A stretch of DNA of 64,000 nucleotides. Origin: Corticimicrobacter populi. Its GTDB lineage: Bacteria > Pseudomonadota > Gammaproteobacteria > Burkholderiales > Burkholderiaceae_B. Position 1 is the stretch's first letter. Each line of letters opens with the position of its first letter. Where the stretch lies: NCBI RefSeq assembly GCF_003123725.1, contig NZ_QETA01000001.1, forward strand, positions 496,001 to 560,000, given 5' to 3'. This document shows, in pieces, positions 32,356 through 39,170 of the stretch. Below the pieces are notes generated by a model that saw only the letters and a program-made list of their open reading frames with translations, did no database searches and was not told where the DNA came from. Both the position numbers and the translations under genes were made by a program.

Positions 32356-32976
32356 ATGAAGGTTTATCAAACTGATGAGAGCGGCGTGTTTCTGTACGCC
32401 CAAGATGCTGCCGTGCTGCCCTATGGGGCGGTGTTGTCTCCCCCGCCGCGCTGCGATGCTGGATTTGTTGCTGTCTGGGATCGGCACGGATCTATCGCTC
32501 GCACGTCACCAGATTTTGGCAGCGACAAAATCAATCTGTGGGAGATTGTCGAGGACCATCGCCGGGACACTCTGCACCTGGTCAATGATGGCCAGCAATA
32601 TGTGATCGGCAGTGATACAGATGGGAATACGTATGATGGTCTGGGCGATGTGCCGGCTTGGCTGACGACGCAGCCGCGCCCGAGCGTGCTGCACTATTGG
32701 AGCGGCGGGGCATGGGTGCTAGATGAGCAGGCGCAACAAGATGCAGATGCTGCGGCCGAGCGAGTGTGGCGTGACGCTGAAATCCAACGCGTAACGCCGC
32801 TGCGCGATCGGCATCGGGATGAGGTCGAGCAGGGCATCGAGCCGACGCTGAGCGCCGCAGAATATGCAGCTTTGCTGATCTACATCCAGGCTCTGCGGGA
32901 CTGGCCTGCTTCATCTGATTTCCCCGATGCGGCTGGACGCCCGGAAATTCCGGTTGGCATCGCTGCTCCGGCCTGA
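32356..32976 (+). CDS. Tail fibre assembly chaperone-like protein
   Basis: This 206-residue protein lies just outside the shufflon, with AGGAG upstream. The C-terminal half (RDRHRDEVEQGIEPTLSAAE, YIQALRDWPASSDFP) is typical of tail fibre assembly proteins, which help the fibre trimerise and often act on its C-terminal tip. One chaperone may have to serve all four tips. It converges on the recombinase gene and their 3' ends overlap by 97 bases. Confidence 0.78.
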   Translation: MKVYQTDESGVFLYAQDAAVLPYGAVLSPPPRCDAGFVAVWDRHGSIARTSPDFGSDKINLWEIVEDHRRDTLHLVNDGQQYVIGSDTDGNTYDGLGDVPAWLTTQPRPSVLHYWSGGAWVLDEQAQQDADAAAERVWRDAEIQRVTPLRDRHRDEVEQGIEPTLSAAEYAALLIYIQALRDWPASSDFPDAAGRPEIPVGIAAPA

Positions 32977-33956
32977 ATAGCTGCCGATTGCCGCCTGCCA
33001 AGTGGGCTGCGGGCAAGTTTACGGGCAAGCTCCCAGCCGCGAGGGTGGTAGTAACGCAGCAGCATGCGGGTATCGTGATGGCCCGTGATTTTTGCCAATT
33101 CGTGCGAGCCAAACACCGTTGCCAGTCTGGAGGTTCCTTCATGTCGCAGGTCGTGAAACCGAAGATCTGCGAAGTAGTGGGGCTGCGGCCTGCGCCCGAG
33201 GGTCTTGCACAACACTTCGTACTGTCGTCTTGCTCGATCTCGGGCGCGGATGAAAGCCCGCGTGACTGAGCCTGGCCGCATGGTGAATATCGGGCCACGC
33301 ATGGGGCGGCCTGAGAGCCATTGGCGCAACGCTTCACGCGCCAGAGGAGTGAGCGGCACATCTCTTGGCATGCCGTTCTTCGTGTCCCGTAGGCGTACGA
33401 CGCCATGCAACAAGTCAACGTCCTGGCGCAGGATGCCAACGATCTCGGATCTTCGCATGCAAGTCTCGACAGCCAAGGTCAAGATCGTGGGCAATTCTGC
33501 AGATCTGGTGGCTCGCATGATCCACTCGATTTCGTGGCGTGGGCATTGCTCGGCAGGGATGCCACGGAGCTTGATCCGCTCGAATAATCGGCGGTCGCGG
33601 GCATCATCGACAGATGGCCTGCTGACGAGCTGGGCAGGATTCGCCAGCGTTGTGTAGCCCCATTCTTTGCGGGCGACAGTGTACAGATGGGAGAGTAACG
33701 CGAGACGGCGCACGACAGTGGCCGGCTTGCGTGTTTCCAGCCATTCGTCTCGCAAGCGTTTCAGGTCCGTGTGGCGGATGTTGGCAAGAGTGCGGCAGGA
33801 GAGGAATGTTGATTTCCAACAGCGGGCAATTGACGCCTCCTGCACGCCACCTTTTTTCAGCCTGGACACATCCTGCATGTATCTGTCCAGGGCATCAGCA
33901 AGAGTTGGGCAAGGCTTGCGACGGGGCTGGTTTTGACGGCGTGCGAAGAAATTCAT
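32880..33956 (-). CDS. Rci-like tyrosine recombinase, probable shufflon invertase
   Basis: This 358-residue tyrosine recombinase has a SAM-like N-terminal domain (LADALDRYMQDVSRLKKGG) and catalytic motifs R in CMRRSEIVGIL, K in RDTKNGMPRDVPL, HxLR in FHDLRHEG, and GHHDTRMLLRYYH with the tyrosine. LALLSHLYTVARKEWG, VDDARDRRL and ETKNG-like DTKNG closely recall Rci of IncI plasmids, as does the tail of about 50 residues after the tyrosine. The ATG at 33956 is preferred over a TTG at 33974, and neither has a clear Shine-Dalgarno sequence. It lies inside the late block, not at a prophage end. A role as the prophage integrase cannot be excluded. Confidence 0.85.
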   Translation of the reverse strand: MNFFARRQNQPRRKPCPTLADALDRYMQDVSRLKKGGVQEASIARCWKSTFLSCRTLANIRHTDLKRLRDEWLETRKPATVVRRLALLSHLYTVARKEWGYTTLANPAQLVSRPSVDDARDRRLFERIKLRGIPAEQCPRHEIEWIMRATRSAELPTILTLAVETCMRRSEIVGILRQDVDLLHGVVRLRDTKNGMPRDVPLTPLAREALRQWLSGRPMRGPIFTMRPGSVTRAFIRARDRARRQYEVLCKTLGRRPQPHYFADLRFHDLRHEGTSRLATVFGSHELAKITGHHDTRMLLRYYHPRGWELARKLARSPLGRRQSAAIQAGAAMPTGISGRPAASGKSDEAGQSRRAWM

Positions 33957-34040
33957 TTTGTAATTCGACAGCAATGGAGGATTCGCGATTGTTGCATTTT
34001 TGAAATGCTCGGTTATGCGGCCCAGAGCCGGTTTTTTTAC

Positions 34041-34066
34041 GCCCCTTCGGGGGCTTTTTTGTTTTT
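34041..34066 (+). terminator. Rho-independent terminator before the lysis genes
   Basis: GCCCC-TTCG-GGGGC is followed by TTTTTTGTTTTT. It separates the tail/recombinase part from the holin gene, whose Shine-Dalgarno sequence begins right after it. Confidence 0.85.
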
Positions 34067-34076
34067 GGAGGCAGCC

Positions 34077-34319
34077 ATGCCCCGAAGGACATCAATCATG
34101 CAGGACGATGCGATCCACGCACCGCTGGCAACGGGTTCTGCAGCGCTCATCTACGGGTGGACGCTGCAGGAGGTCGTGCTGATCTTGTGGGCGATTTACG
34201 TGATCGTGCTGATCACGATCAAGGTGCCGGACTTTGCTGCAGCGGTGGCGCGTATCCGTGCGTGCCTGGTGCGTCAGTGGGAAAAATTGAAAAGGTGGAA
34301 AGATGGACCTGAAAACTAA
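34077..34319 (+). CDS. Holin-like membrane protein
   Basis: The 80-residue protein has GGAGG six bases before its ATG. One strong hydrophobic stretch (EEVVLILWAIYVIVLITI region, about residues 28-48) is followed by a basic C-terminus (RIRACLVRQWEKLKRWK). It overlaps the endolysin start and so occupies the holin position. With one clear membrane segment it may be a pinholin or a class III type. A second in-frame start at 34098 could give a shorter form. Confidence 0.7.
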   Translation: MPRRTSIMQDDAIHAPLATGSAALIYGWTLQEVVLILWAIYVIVLITIKVPDFAAAVARIRACLVRQWEKLKRWKDGPEN

Positions 34320-34761
34320 GGTGGCGGGCGGCGTCATGGCTGCAGCAGTCGCGCTGGTGGCGACGTGGGAAGGGCGGTCGCTGGTTGCGTACGTCGATCC
34401 TGTGGGCATTCCGACAATCTGCGAAGGATATACGCATGGGGTGCAGATAGGTGACGTGGCCACGCCGGCGCAGTGCGACGAGTTGACGCGACAGGAGGTC
34501 AGCCAGGCGCTGGCAGTCGTGGATGCGTCCGTCGCGGATATGCTGCCGGGCGGCACCAGGGTGGCCTTGGCCAGCTTCGTCTACAACGTGGGAGCAGGGG
34601 CTTACCAGCGGTCCACGCTGCTGCGCAAGCTGCGTGCAGGCGACATCGAGGGTGCATGCCGGGAGTTGCCGCGCTGGTCATATGCGGGCGGCAAAAAGCT
34701 GCGAGGCCTGGAGCGCAGGCGCAACGCGGAGATGCAGATATGTCTATCGGATCTGTCGTGA
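34303..34761 (+). CDS. Endolysin, GH24 lysozyme with SAR-type N-terminus
   Basis: This 152-residue protein belongs to the P22/P21-type lysozymes. The catalytic glutamate is in ATWEGRSLVAYVDPVGIPT, with the aspartate and threonine of the E-D-T triad following. FVYNVGAGAYQRSTLLRKL and a C-terminal RRNAEMQICL are family features. The N-terminus is weakly hydrophobic (GGVMAAAVALVATW) and fits a signal-arrest-release anchor, so release depends on membrane depolarisation. Confidence 0.9.
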   Translation: MDLKTKVAGGVMAAAVALVATWEGRSLVAYVDPVGIPTICEGYTHGVQIGDVATPAQCDELTRQEVSQALAVVDASVADMLPGGTRVALASFVYNVGAGAYQRSTLLRKLRAGDIEGACRELPRWSYAGGKKLRGLERRRNAEMQICLSDLS

Positions 34762-35240
34762 TACCCGCATGGCTGCGATATGGGGCTGTCGCTCTGCTTG
34801 CCGCTGGTGCCGCCTGGACAGCCCAGGGCTGGCGCATGGATGCTGCGCTGGCAAAGCAACAGTCTGGATTTGATCAAGCCATGTCAGCGGCCAGCGCCGA
34901 AGCCCTGCAGCGTCAACACGAATTACAGGGCAAGCTGGACGCACAGCAGGAGCGATGGGCCCTGGCCGAGGCCGAACAATACAAGGAACTGAGAAATGCA
35001 GAAGTGGAGATTGAGCGCCTGCGCGCTGATATTGATGCTGGCCGGCAGCGGCTGCGCGTCCGTGCAACCTGCCCAGCCAGTGGAGCAACTGGAATGTCCG
35101 AGGCCGGCACCACCGCCAGCCTGGATCATGGAGCCACCGCCGAACTTGATCAAGCTGCTCGATCAGATTATTTCGCCCTCAGGGCAGGGATCGGGCGAGT
35201 GACGCAGCAACTGGCGGCCTGCCAGGCACGGCTGCGATAA
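34740..35240 (+). CDS. Rz-like inner membrane spanin subunit
   Basis: The 166-residue protein has an N-terminal membrane anchor (WLRYGAVALLAAGAAWTAQGW) and a long coiled coil (about residues 45-105) in the periplasm. It joins the outer-membrane Rz1 lipoprotein to fuse the two membranes at the end of lysis. It overlaps the endolysin end by 22 bases, and the longer upstream frame is only endolysin antisense-frame sequence. Confidence 0.85.
   Translation: MSIGSVVIPAWLRYGAVALLAAGAAWTAQGWRMDAALAKQQSGFDQAMSAASAEALQRQHELQGKLDAQQERWALAEAEQYKELRNAEVEIERLRADIDAGRQRLRVRATCPASGATGMSEAGTTASLDHGATAELDQAARSDYFALRAGIGRVTQQLAACQARLR
34996..35202 (+). CDS. Rz1-like outer membrane spanin lipoprotein
   Basis: This frame lies entirely inside the Rz gene in another reading frame. 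The 68-residue product has a signal peptide with lipobox LAGSGC (cysteine about residue 20) and a proline-rich mature part (PRPAPPPAWIMEPPP), both diagnostic of Rz1. Nested Rz/Rz1 pairs are normal in phages of this type. Confidence 0.88.
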   Translation: MQKWRLSACALILMLAGSGCASVQPAQPVEQLECPRPAPPPAWIMEPPPNLIKLLDQIISPSGQGSGE

Positions 35241-35250
35241 GATAAATAAA

Positions 35251-35439
35251 TTAGCTTTTTTTCTTGTTTTGATCCCCTTGCTTTTGAGCAGGGGTTCTAT
35301 CGTCGCCCGTGTTATATCTATGATCGTGCCCACCATTAGTTTTTTGCTTTCCGTAATCAATTAATCCTGTGGAGTTGTCCCTGCGGTTGTTGCTGCCGAT
35401 GGCATCTGAAAGGTTTTTTAGTAAATCAAAAATACCCAT
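35251..35439 (-). CDS. Hypothetical small hydrophilic protein
   Basis: The frame gives 62 residues from the ATG at 35439, which has GGA six bases upstream. A start at 35496 would add 19 residues. The sequence is asparagine-, aspartate- and lysine-rich (GIFDLLKNLSDAIGSNNRR, ending QKQGDQNKKKS). The surrounding DNA is AT-rich compared with the lysis genes, suggesting separate acquisition. No family is recognised. Confidence 0.45.
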   Translation of the reverse strand: MGIFDLLKNLSDAIGSNNRRDNSTGLIDYGKQKTNGGHDHRYNTGDDRTPAQKQGDQNKKKS

Positions 35440-35593
35440 GTCTATTCCAGTGTGATTAGATTCTATCCATTCTAAATTAAAAACGAATTTATACATACCA
35501 ATACATTAAGACAGGGCCGATCTCGATCTGTGCCGGGCGTCGGTGCGTGAGATGACCGTGGCAGAACAGCGGGATAAGCGACCAGATTGAACA

Positions 35594-35782
35594 CTAAGCC
35601 AAATGCAGGTTTTCAGCGAAAAGCACATAGATGTCGCCGTCGTTTGAAACCCTGTATTTTTGCCGGCCAATTGTGTCCGCGAGGCCGGCGTACTGAACAA
35701 TCCAACCGTGTATTTTGCTCCCTGGATTATCGATAATCAGATCCTCTCCGATAGGGATGTTGCGGATTTCAGCTTCGGTCAT
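35594..35782 (-). CDS. Hypothetical protein of the right-end accessory cluster
   Basis: This 62-residue protein is acidic at its N-terminus (TEAEIRNIPIGEDLIIDNPG) and beta-rich after it. It lies downstream of the XRE-type regulator on the same strand and may be its partner. No family is recognised. Confidence 0.5.
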   Translation of the reverse strand: MTEAEIRNIPIGEDLIIDNPGSKIHGWIVQYAGLADTIGRQKYRVSNDGDIYVLFAENLHLA

Positions 35783-35823
35783 TTTGATGGTGTTCCGTTG
35801 CGACAGAGTTGGGGATTTACATC

Positions 35824-36036
35824 TTACTCAATGATTTCGGTGTCGCGTAGCGCGACCCATAACTTGATGCCAATGCCATCAGCAAGCCGGGTGGCTGCGT
35901 ACAACGTAGGGCTGCTCCTGGCTCCGGTTTCAAGTGCTGATATGTATGACTGAGAGACGCCGGTCCTTCGCGCCAGGGCGGCACCCGTGAGGTGTTGGCG
36001 TTGACGCTCTTGTTTCAACCACTCTCCGAACCTCAC
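35824..36036 (-). CDS. XRE-family HTH regulator, small
   Basis: The 70-residue protein is almost only a helix-turn-helix (ERQRQHLTGAALARRTGVSQ, then SYISALETGARSSPTLYAA). Such single-domain regulators serve as antitoxins or control accessory operons at prophage ends. It sits between two small hypothetical genes on the same strand. Confidence 0.8.
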   Translation of the reverse strand: MRFGEWLKQERQRQHLTGAALARRTGVSQSYISALETGARSSPTLYAATRLADGIGIKLWVALRDTEIIE

Positions 36037-36054
36037 GGACGCCTCCTGATCTAA

Positions 36055-36369
36055 TTATTCGGCGGGCCAGTATAGGTTGACGTGAGAAGGGCGGTCGGCA
36101 ACTGATCGTATCTGGCGCAGCACTTCTGTGACCAGCTCAGGAGAGAATTGGCCACCCGATACCTCATTCGCAATTGCAGCAGCGCCAAGCAAGCGCAGCC
36201 TGGCGGCGCAGACAGCATGCAGATCAGTTGTCGGCATATCTGATTTCATCGCTGCGGCAAGCCAGGCTGCATGCGCTGGGCTATCTAGGGTTCGGTCCTG
36301 CTCTGTGATGCGATCCATGATGCGTCCAAAGATTGCATCCGAGCACGCTTTCGCCTGGAGTGCAATCAA
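36055..36369 (-). CDS. Hypothetical helical protein downstream of hicB
   Basis: The frame is 104 residues from a TTG at 36369, next to the hicB stop. An ATG at 36318 with GGA seven bases upstream gives 87 residues and is a better start. The protein is helical and alanine-rich (LHAVCAARLRLLGAAAIANE). It may be part of the hicAB operon. No family is recognised. Confidence 0.5.
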   Translation of the reverse strand: MIALQAKACSDAIFGRIMDRITEQDRTLDSPAHAAWLAAAMKSDMPTTDLHAVCAARLRLLGAAAIANEVSGGQFSPELVTEVLRQIRSVADRPSHVNLYWPAE

Positions 36370-36783
36370 TCATTTTGCCGATATCACAAGCGTTTTCCCA
36401 AGCGCGGCCAGTGCATCTGAGATCGTATCGATCTTGGTAGGGTGCTGCAGGTCAAGGATGCGAGTCACTTCTTGAGGGCGCACATCCATGGCCCTGGCCA
36501 GGTCTGCTTTGGAGATCCGGCGATCTAAAAATGCATTGAGCAGCAGCACCTTGGCCCAGGCTGATGCAGGCAACGCCACCAGTTCCTCGCCTTGCGCCAA
36601 GCCGGACGGCATTGGCACGGGACGCTTATCCTCGAAATAAAAATCCATGGCAGTCAGCAGCGCATCAGCAGCCATGAAACGGGCTTCCTCCAGCGTCTCC
36701 CCAGCGCTCAGCGCCTCCGGGATATCACGGAAGGAAACCATATAGCCAGTTGTGTCCGGCTCGATCCTTGCAGGGTAGTACAT
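36370..36783 (-). CDS. hicB: HicB-type antitoxin with C-terminal HTH
   Basis: The 137-residue protein has the partial RNase H fold of HicB (PARIEPDTTGYMVSFRDIPE, then GETLEEARFMAADALLTAMD). A C-terminal helix-turn-helix follows (ISKADLARAMDVRPQEVTRI). It neutralises HicA and represses the operon. The ATG at 36783 has GGAGG four bases upstream. HicA is encoded just before it. Confidence 0.88.
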   Translation of the reverse strand: MYYPARIEPDTTGYMVSFRDIPEALSAGETLEEARFMAADALLTAMDFYFEDKRPVPMPSGLAQGEELVALPASAWAKVLLLNAFLDRRISKADLARAMDVRPQEVTRILDLQHPTKIDTISDALAALGKTLVISAK

Positions 36784-36885
36784 ACATCCTCCATATGGGC
36801 AGCCCATAAATTACCGGGTAATTTTTACTGCCGTTTGAGGAGCGGTTCTGCGCGAGTGGGAAGCCCCTTTCGAGGCCTCCCCTTT

Positions 36886-37062
36886 TTACTTCAATCCCAA
36901 TTGCTTGAGAATGTTCCGCCTCAGCCCTTCGCCTATCTCTTGGCTGCCGTGCCTTGGCAGGGTGGACTTCTTGCCGTTCAGTTCAACTTTCGTGTGGTTT
37001 GCACCTTCCTTGAAAGTCGCTCCCTGGGCTGCGAGCCACCGTTTGAACTCGCTTTGCTTCAC
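36886..37062 (-). CDS. hicA: HicA-type mRNA interferase toxin
   Basis: This 58-residue protein shows the HicA dsRBD-like pattern KRWLAAQGATFKEGANHTKV, with the catalytic histidine in NHTKV, then LPRHGSQEIGEGLRRNILKQ. It cleaves mRNA when free of HicB. The GTG at 37062 has GGAGG four bases upstream and is preferred to the ATG at 37104, which would place the start in the promoter. The gap to hicB is 102 bases. Confidence 0.85.
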   Translation of the reverse strand: MKQSEFKRWLAAQGATFKEGANHTKVELNGKKSTLPRHGSQEIGEGLRRNILKQLGLK

Positions 37063-37093
37063 CGCACCTCCTTTGTCTGTTGAACATGAAATA

Positions 37094-37122
37094 ATTATCA
37101 TCAAAAATGATTGTTAAGTCAA
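37094..37122 (-). promoter_or_regulatory. hicAB promoter with operator dyad
   Basis: On the minus strand TTGACT (37122-37117) is 17 bases from GATAAT (37099-37094). The dyad ATCAT-CAAAA-ATGAT (37097-37111) overlaps the spacer and -10, a fitting HicB operator. Confidence 0.7.
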
Positions 37123-37475
37123 CAAAAAAGATTATTGTCGGGCAATAAAAAAGCCAGCTCGTAATAGGCGGGCATCGAGATGTGAATTTCAGCTTGTCAG
37201 GTTAGAATTCTGGCAACTCAATCGTGCCACTTGAGCGTCAATGGGTTTGGGGGCATGGATGGGGGCAGGCTGGTTTTATGGCTTTTAAATTGGCTTGATA
37301 ATCATATGGTTGAGACTTGATTTCGGTTCAAGTATCGCCTACCAGAATTTCTGCATCGGCCTGTCGATGCAAGCAAAAAGCCCGCACATTTCAAGAATGT
37401 GCGGGCTTTTTCAATTCCGTTTCTGATGCCACACCAGTGTGTGGGGTGGCCTGTCGATTGCAGCGTAGGTGTGTC
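37123..37475. other. Gap between hicAB promoter and host gene, probable right attachment region
   Basis: No gene is visible here. The stretch holds two direct copies of TGGGGGCA at 37248-37255 and 37260-37267 (period 12), resembling integrase arm-type repeats. It also holds a small hairpin ACTTGA/TCAAGT at about 37314-37332 and a bidirectional terminator at 37375-37411. The prophage end is likely within it, but the attachment core cannot be fixed from one side. Confidence 0.4.
37375..37411. terminator. Bidirectional rho-independent terminator
   Basis: GCCCGCACATT pairs perfectly with AATGTGCGGGC around a five-base loop, with AAAAA before and TTTTT after, so it works from both sides. Confidence 0.9.
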
Positions 37476-37817
37476 ATGCAAAAATTCTTTCCGATTTTTC
37501 TGCTCTGCCTTTCCAACCTGTTCATGACGATCGCCTGGTACGGGCATCTGAAATTTCCGCATAGCCCCCTGGTCAAGGTTATCCTGATCAGTTGGGCCGT
37601 GGCGCTGGTCGAATATTGCCTGGCTGTGCCGGCAAACCGTATCGGACATGCAGTCTACTCGGCAGCCGAACTGAAAACGATCCAGGAGGTGATCACCCTG
37701 GTCGTGTTTGCCGGTTTTTCGGTGCTGTACTTGAAAGAGGCGCTGACGCTCAATCACCTGGTCGGCTTTGCGCTGATCTGCGCGGGTGCGTTTTTCGTAT
37801 TCAAGGGGCCGTTCTAG
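37476..37817 (+). CDS. DUF486 family small membrane protein
   Basis: This 113-residue protein with four hydrophobic helices fits DUF486: LCLSNLFMTIAWYGHLKF, then AVALVEYCLAVPANRIGH and TLVVFAGFSVLYLKEAL. The family is related to small drug/metabolite transporters and has no proven substrate. It is the first clear host gene to the right of the prophage. Confidence 0.85.
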   Translation: MQKFFPIFLLCLSNLFMTIAWYGHLKFPHSPLVKVILISWAVALVEYCLAVPANRIGHAVYSAAELKTIQEVITLVVFAGFSVLYLKEALTLNHLVGFALICAGAFFVFKGPF

Positions 37818-38422
37818 GATTTCCTGCGATACATGTGTGGTGCCAGCAGTGGCAGGGTGACGCCGCACAGGGGACCGATACCGGCTGCGAATAGCAGGGT
37901 GCCCCAGCCGACATCGCCGCCCAGGCTCCAGCCGAATCCCATCACGACCAGCTCGATACTGCCCCGAACCTGCCAGATGGGACGGCTGGTGCGGGCATGC
38001 AGGCCGGTCATCAGGCCGTCGCGCGGGCCGGGACCATATTGCGCGCCGATATAGAGCGCCGTGCCGATGGCCAGGATGATCATGCCGGTGGCAAAGACCA
38101 GAATCTGCAAAGGCAGTGTGCCGGGGACGGGCAGCAGGAAAAGACCGAGCTGGGCACTGGGGCCTACCAGCAGGGCATTGGCAATGGTGCCGATTCCGGG
38201 TTTCTGACGTAGCGGTATCCAGAGCAGCAGCACGGCCAGCCCAAGGATATTGTTGGCCAGACCGAAGGGGATGCCGGTGCGCAGTGCGATCCCTTGTGCC
38301 AGAACCTCCCAGGGGGGGATGCCCAGGGCAGCCTTGACCATCAGACTGATGCCGATACCGAAAAGAAAAAGCCCCAGCAGCAGGGAAAATGCCCTGCGCA
38401 GGGTATGTGCGACGGGTTGCAT
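37814..38422 (-). CDS. YczE/YitT-type integral membrane protein
   Basis: The protein has 202 residues from the ATG at 38422. It has about five to six membrane helices, with the family motifs GIGISLMVKAALGIPPWEVL and GAQYGPGPRDGLMTGL. YczE-like proteins are uncharacterised membrane proteins. A longer frame to 38512 adds a histidine/cysteine-rich stretch with no family support. It converges on the DUF486 gene with a 4-base overlap. Confidence 0.8.
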   Translation of the reverse strand: MQPVAHTLRRAFSLLLGLFLFGIGISLMVKAALGIPPWEVLAQGIALRTGIPFGLANNILGLAVLLLWIPLRQKPGIGTIANALLVGPSAQLGLFLLPVPGTLPLQILVFATGMIILAIGTALYIGAQYGPGPRDGLMTGLHARTSRPIWQVRGSIELVVMGFGWSLGGDVGWGTLLFAAGIGPLCGVTLPLLAPHMYRRKS

Positions 38423-38718
38423 GGCGAGCGGTCGAGAATGTTGTAAGGCTTGGCAGCGATGACCGCCAGCGAGGCTATGAGCTACTGTGCCATAGCGCAG
38501 ACAGCCAGGCAAGTGGCGGGTGCTGTCAAAACTGCCGATTGCCGCAATCCTGTCATGCCGCCAAGATTGAGCCTCGTTCAGTATCGAAATCGGGAGGCCG
38601 GATGCAGTGCATGAAAAGTAGGCAGTTTCATATCGCCCGGGCGCGCTGGGTCAGGATGGCGCGGGATGAAAGGCAGTCGCTCATGCGCCGGTGCGCCAGT
38701 CGGCGTCCTCGTCATGGC

Positions 38719-39117
38719 ATGGACAAGATGCGCCTTGCCGGGCGTGTCGGGTCGGTGGTGGCAGGATGCATGATGCTGTCGGCCTGCGCGGGAGGCTGGC
38801 TGGAGACCGGACTGGATGATGATGTCGTGCCACTTGCCTGGCAAGCCCGGAGCGAGGCGCAGGGCTATGCCTTCGACTGGTCGTTGTCCGGTGACCGGGA
38901 GGTTGCACCACTGCAGGTATTCAGTGGTCAGGACAGCGTGTGGCTGCAGTTCCCCGAGGGCATGGCCGTGCCGGCGATCTTTGTCGCAGACGAGGCCGGG
39001 GAGCGTCCGGTGCCGCATGTTGTGCAATCACCTTATGTCGTGATTGCCGGTGATCATCGACGGCTGGTACTGCGAGGCGGCACGCTCAGGGCCGAGGCAC
39101 AGGCTGCGCCGCGCTGA
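38719..39117 (+). CDS. VirB9/TrbG-like orphan lipoprotein
   Basis: This 132-residue protein starts at 38719 with a lipoprotein signal ([11 protein letters not shown], cysteine about residue 21). The mature part resembles the C-terminal half of VirB9/Trb[55 protein letters not shown]. No other secretion genes are near, so it is probably a domesticated single-domain protein. The 296-base gap upstream shows no gene. alaS follows after 53 bases. Confidence 0.6.
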   Translation: MDKMRLAGRVGSVVAGCMMLSACAGGWLETGLDDDVVPLAWQARSEAQGYAFDWSLSGDREVAPLQVFSGQDSVWLQFPEGMAVPAIFVADEAGERPVPHVVQSPYVVIAGDHRRLVLRGGTLRAEAQAAPR

Positions 39118-39170
39118 ACTATAATCGTCCGATGTGCGCCGATCCCAGGCGCGTTAGCTTGGTATCCTTC

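Larger units (their letters stand above)
1..37300. mobile_element. Myovirus-type prophage, left end outside the window
   Basis: The span carries a full lytic module set in phage order: CI/Cro switch, replication genes, terminase, portal, capsid, sheath, tube, tape measure, baseplate, fibre and lysis genes. A sheath gene and a tube gene show a contractile tail. The left boundary is not reached, because a partial gene runs off position 1. The right boundary is placed roughly, between the hicA promoter (about 37.12 kb) and the first clear host gene (37476). No duplicated attachment core can be identified because the other end is absent. Confidence 0.93.

Noticed and set aside
30521-33956. Diversity-generating retroelement
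   Set aside because: There is no reverse transcriptase, no template repeat with adenine-specific variation and no IMH-like element. The repeats are short recombination cores.
36808-36885. Possible terminator between hicB and hicA
   Set aside because: The G/C-rich hairpin with a T-run reads in the plus direction, against the operon. Stem pairing is imperfect, so it is not listed.
37314-37345. tRNA-like 3' end (GGTTCAAGT ... CTACCA) before a terminator
   Set aside because: The flanking bases do not form a T-stem or acceptor stem. The sequence instead makes a plain hairpin ACTTGA/TCAAGT. No tRNA is called.
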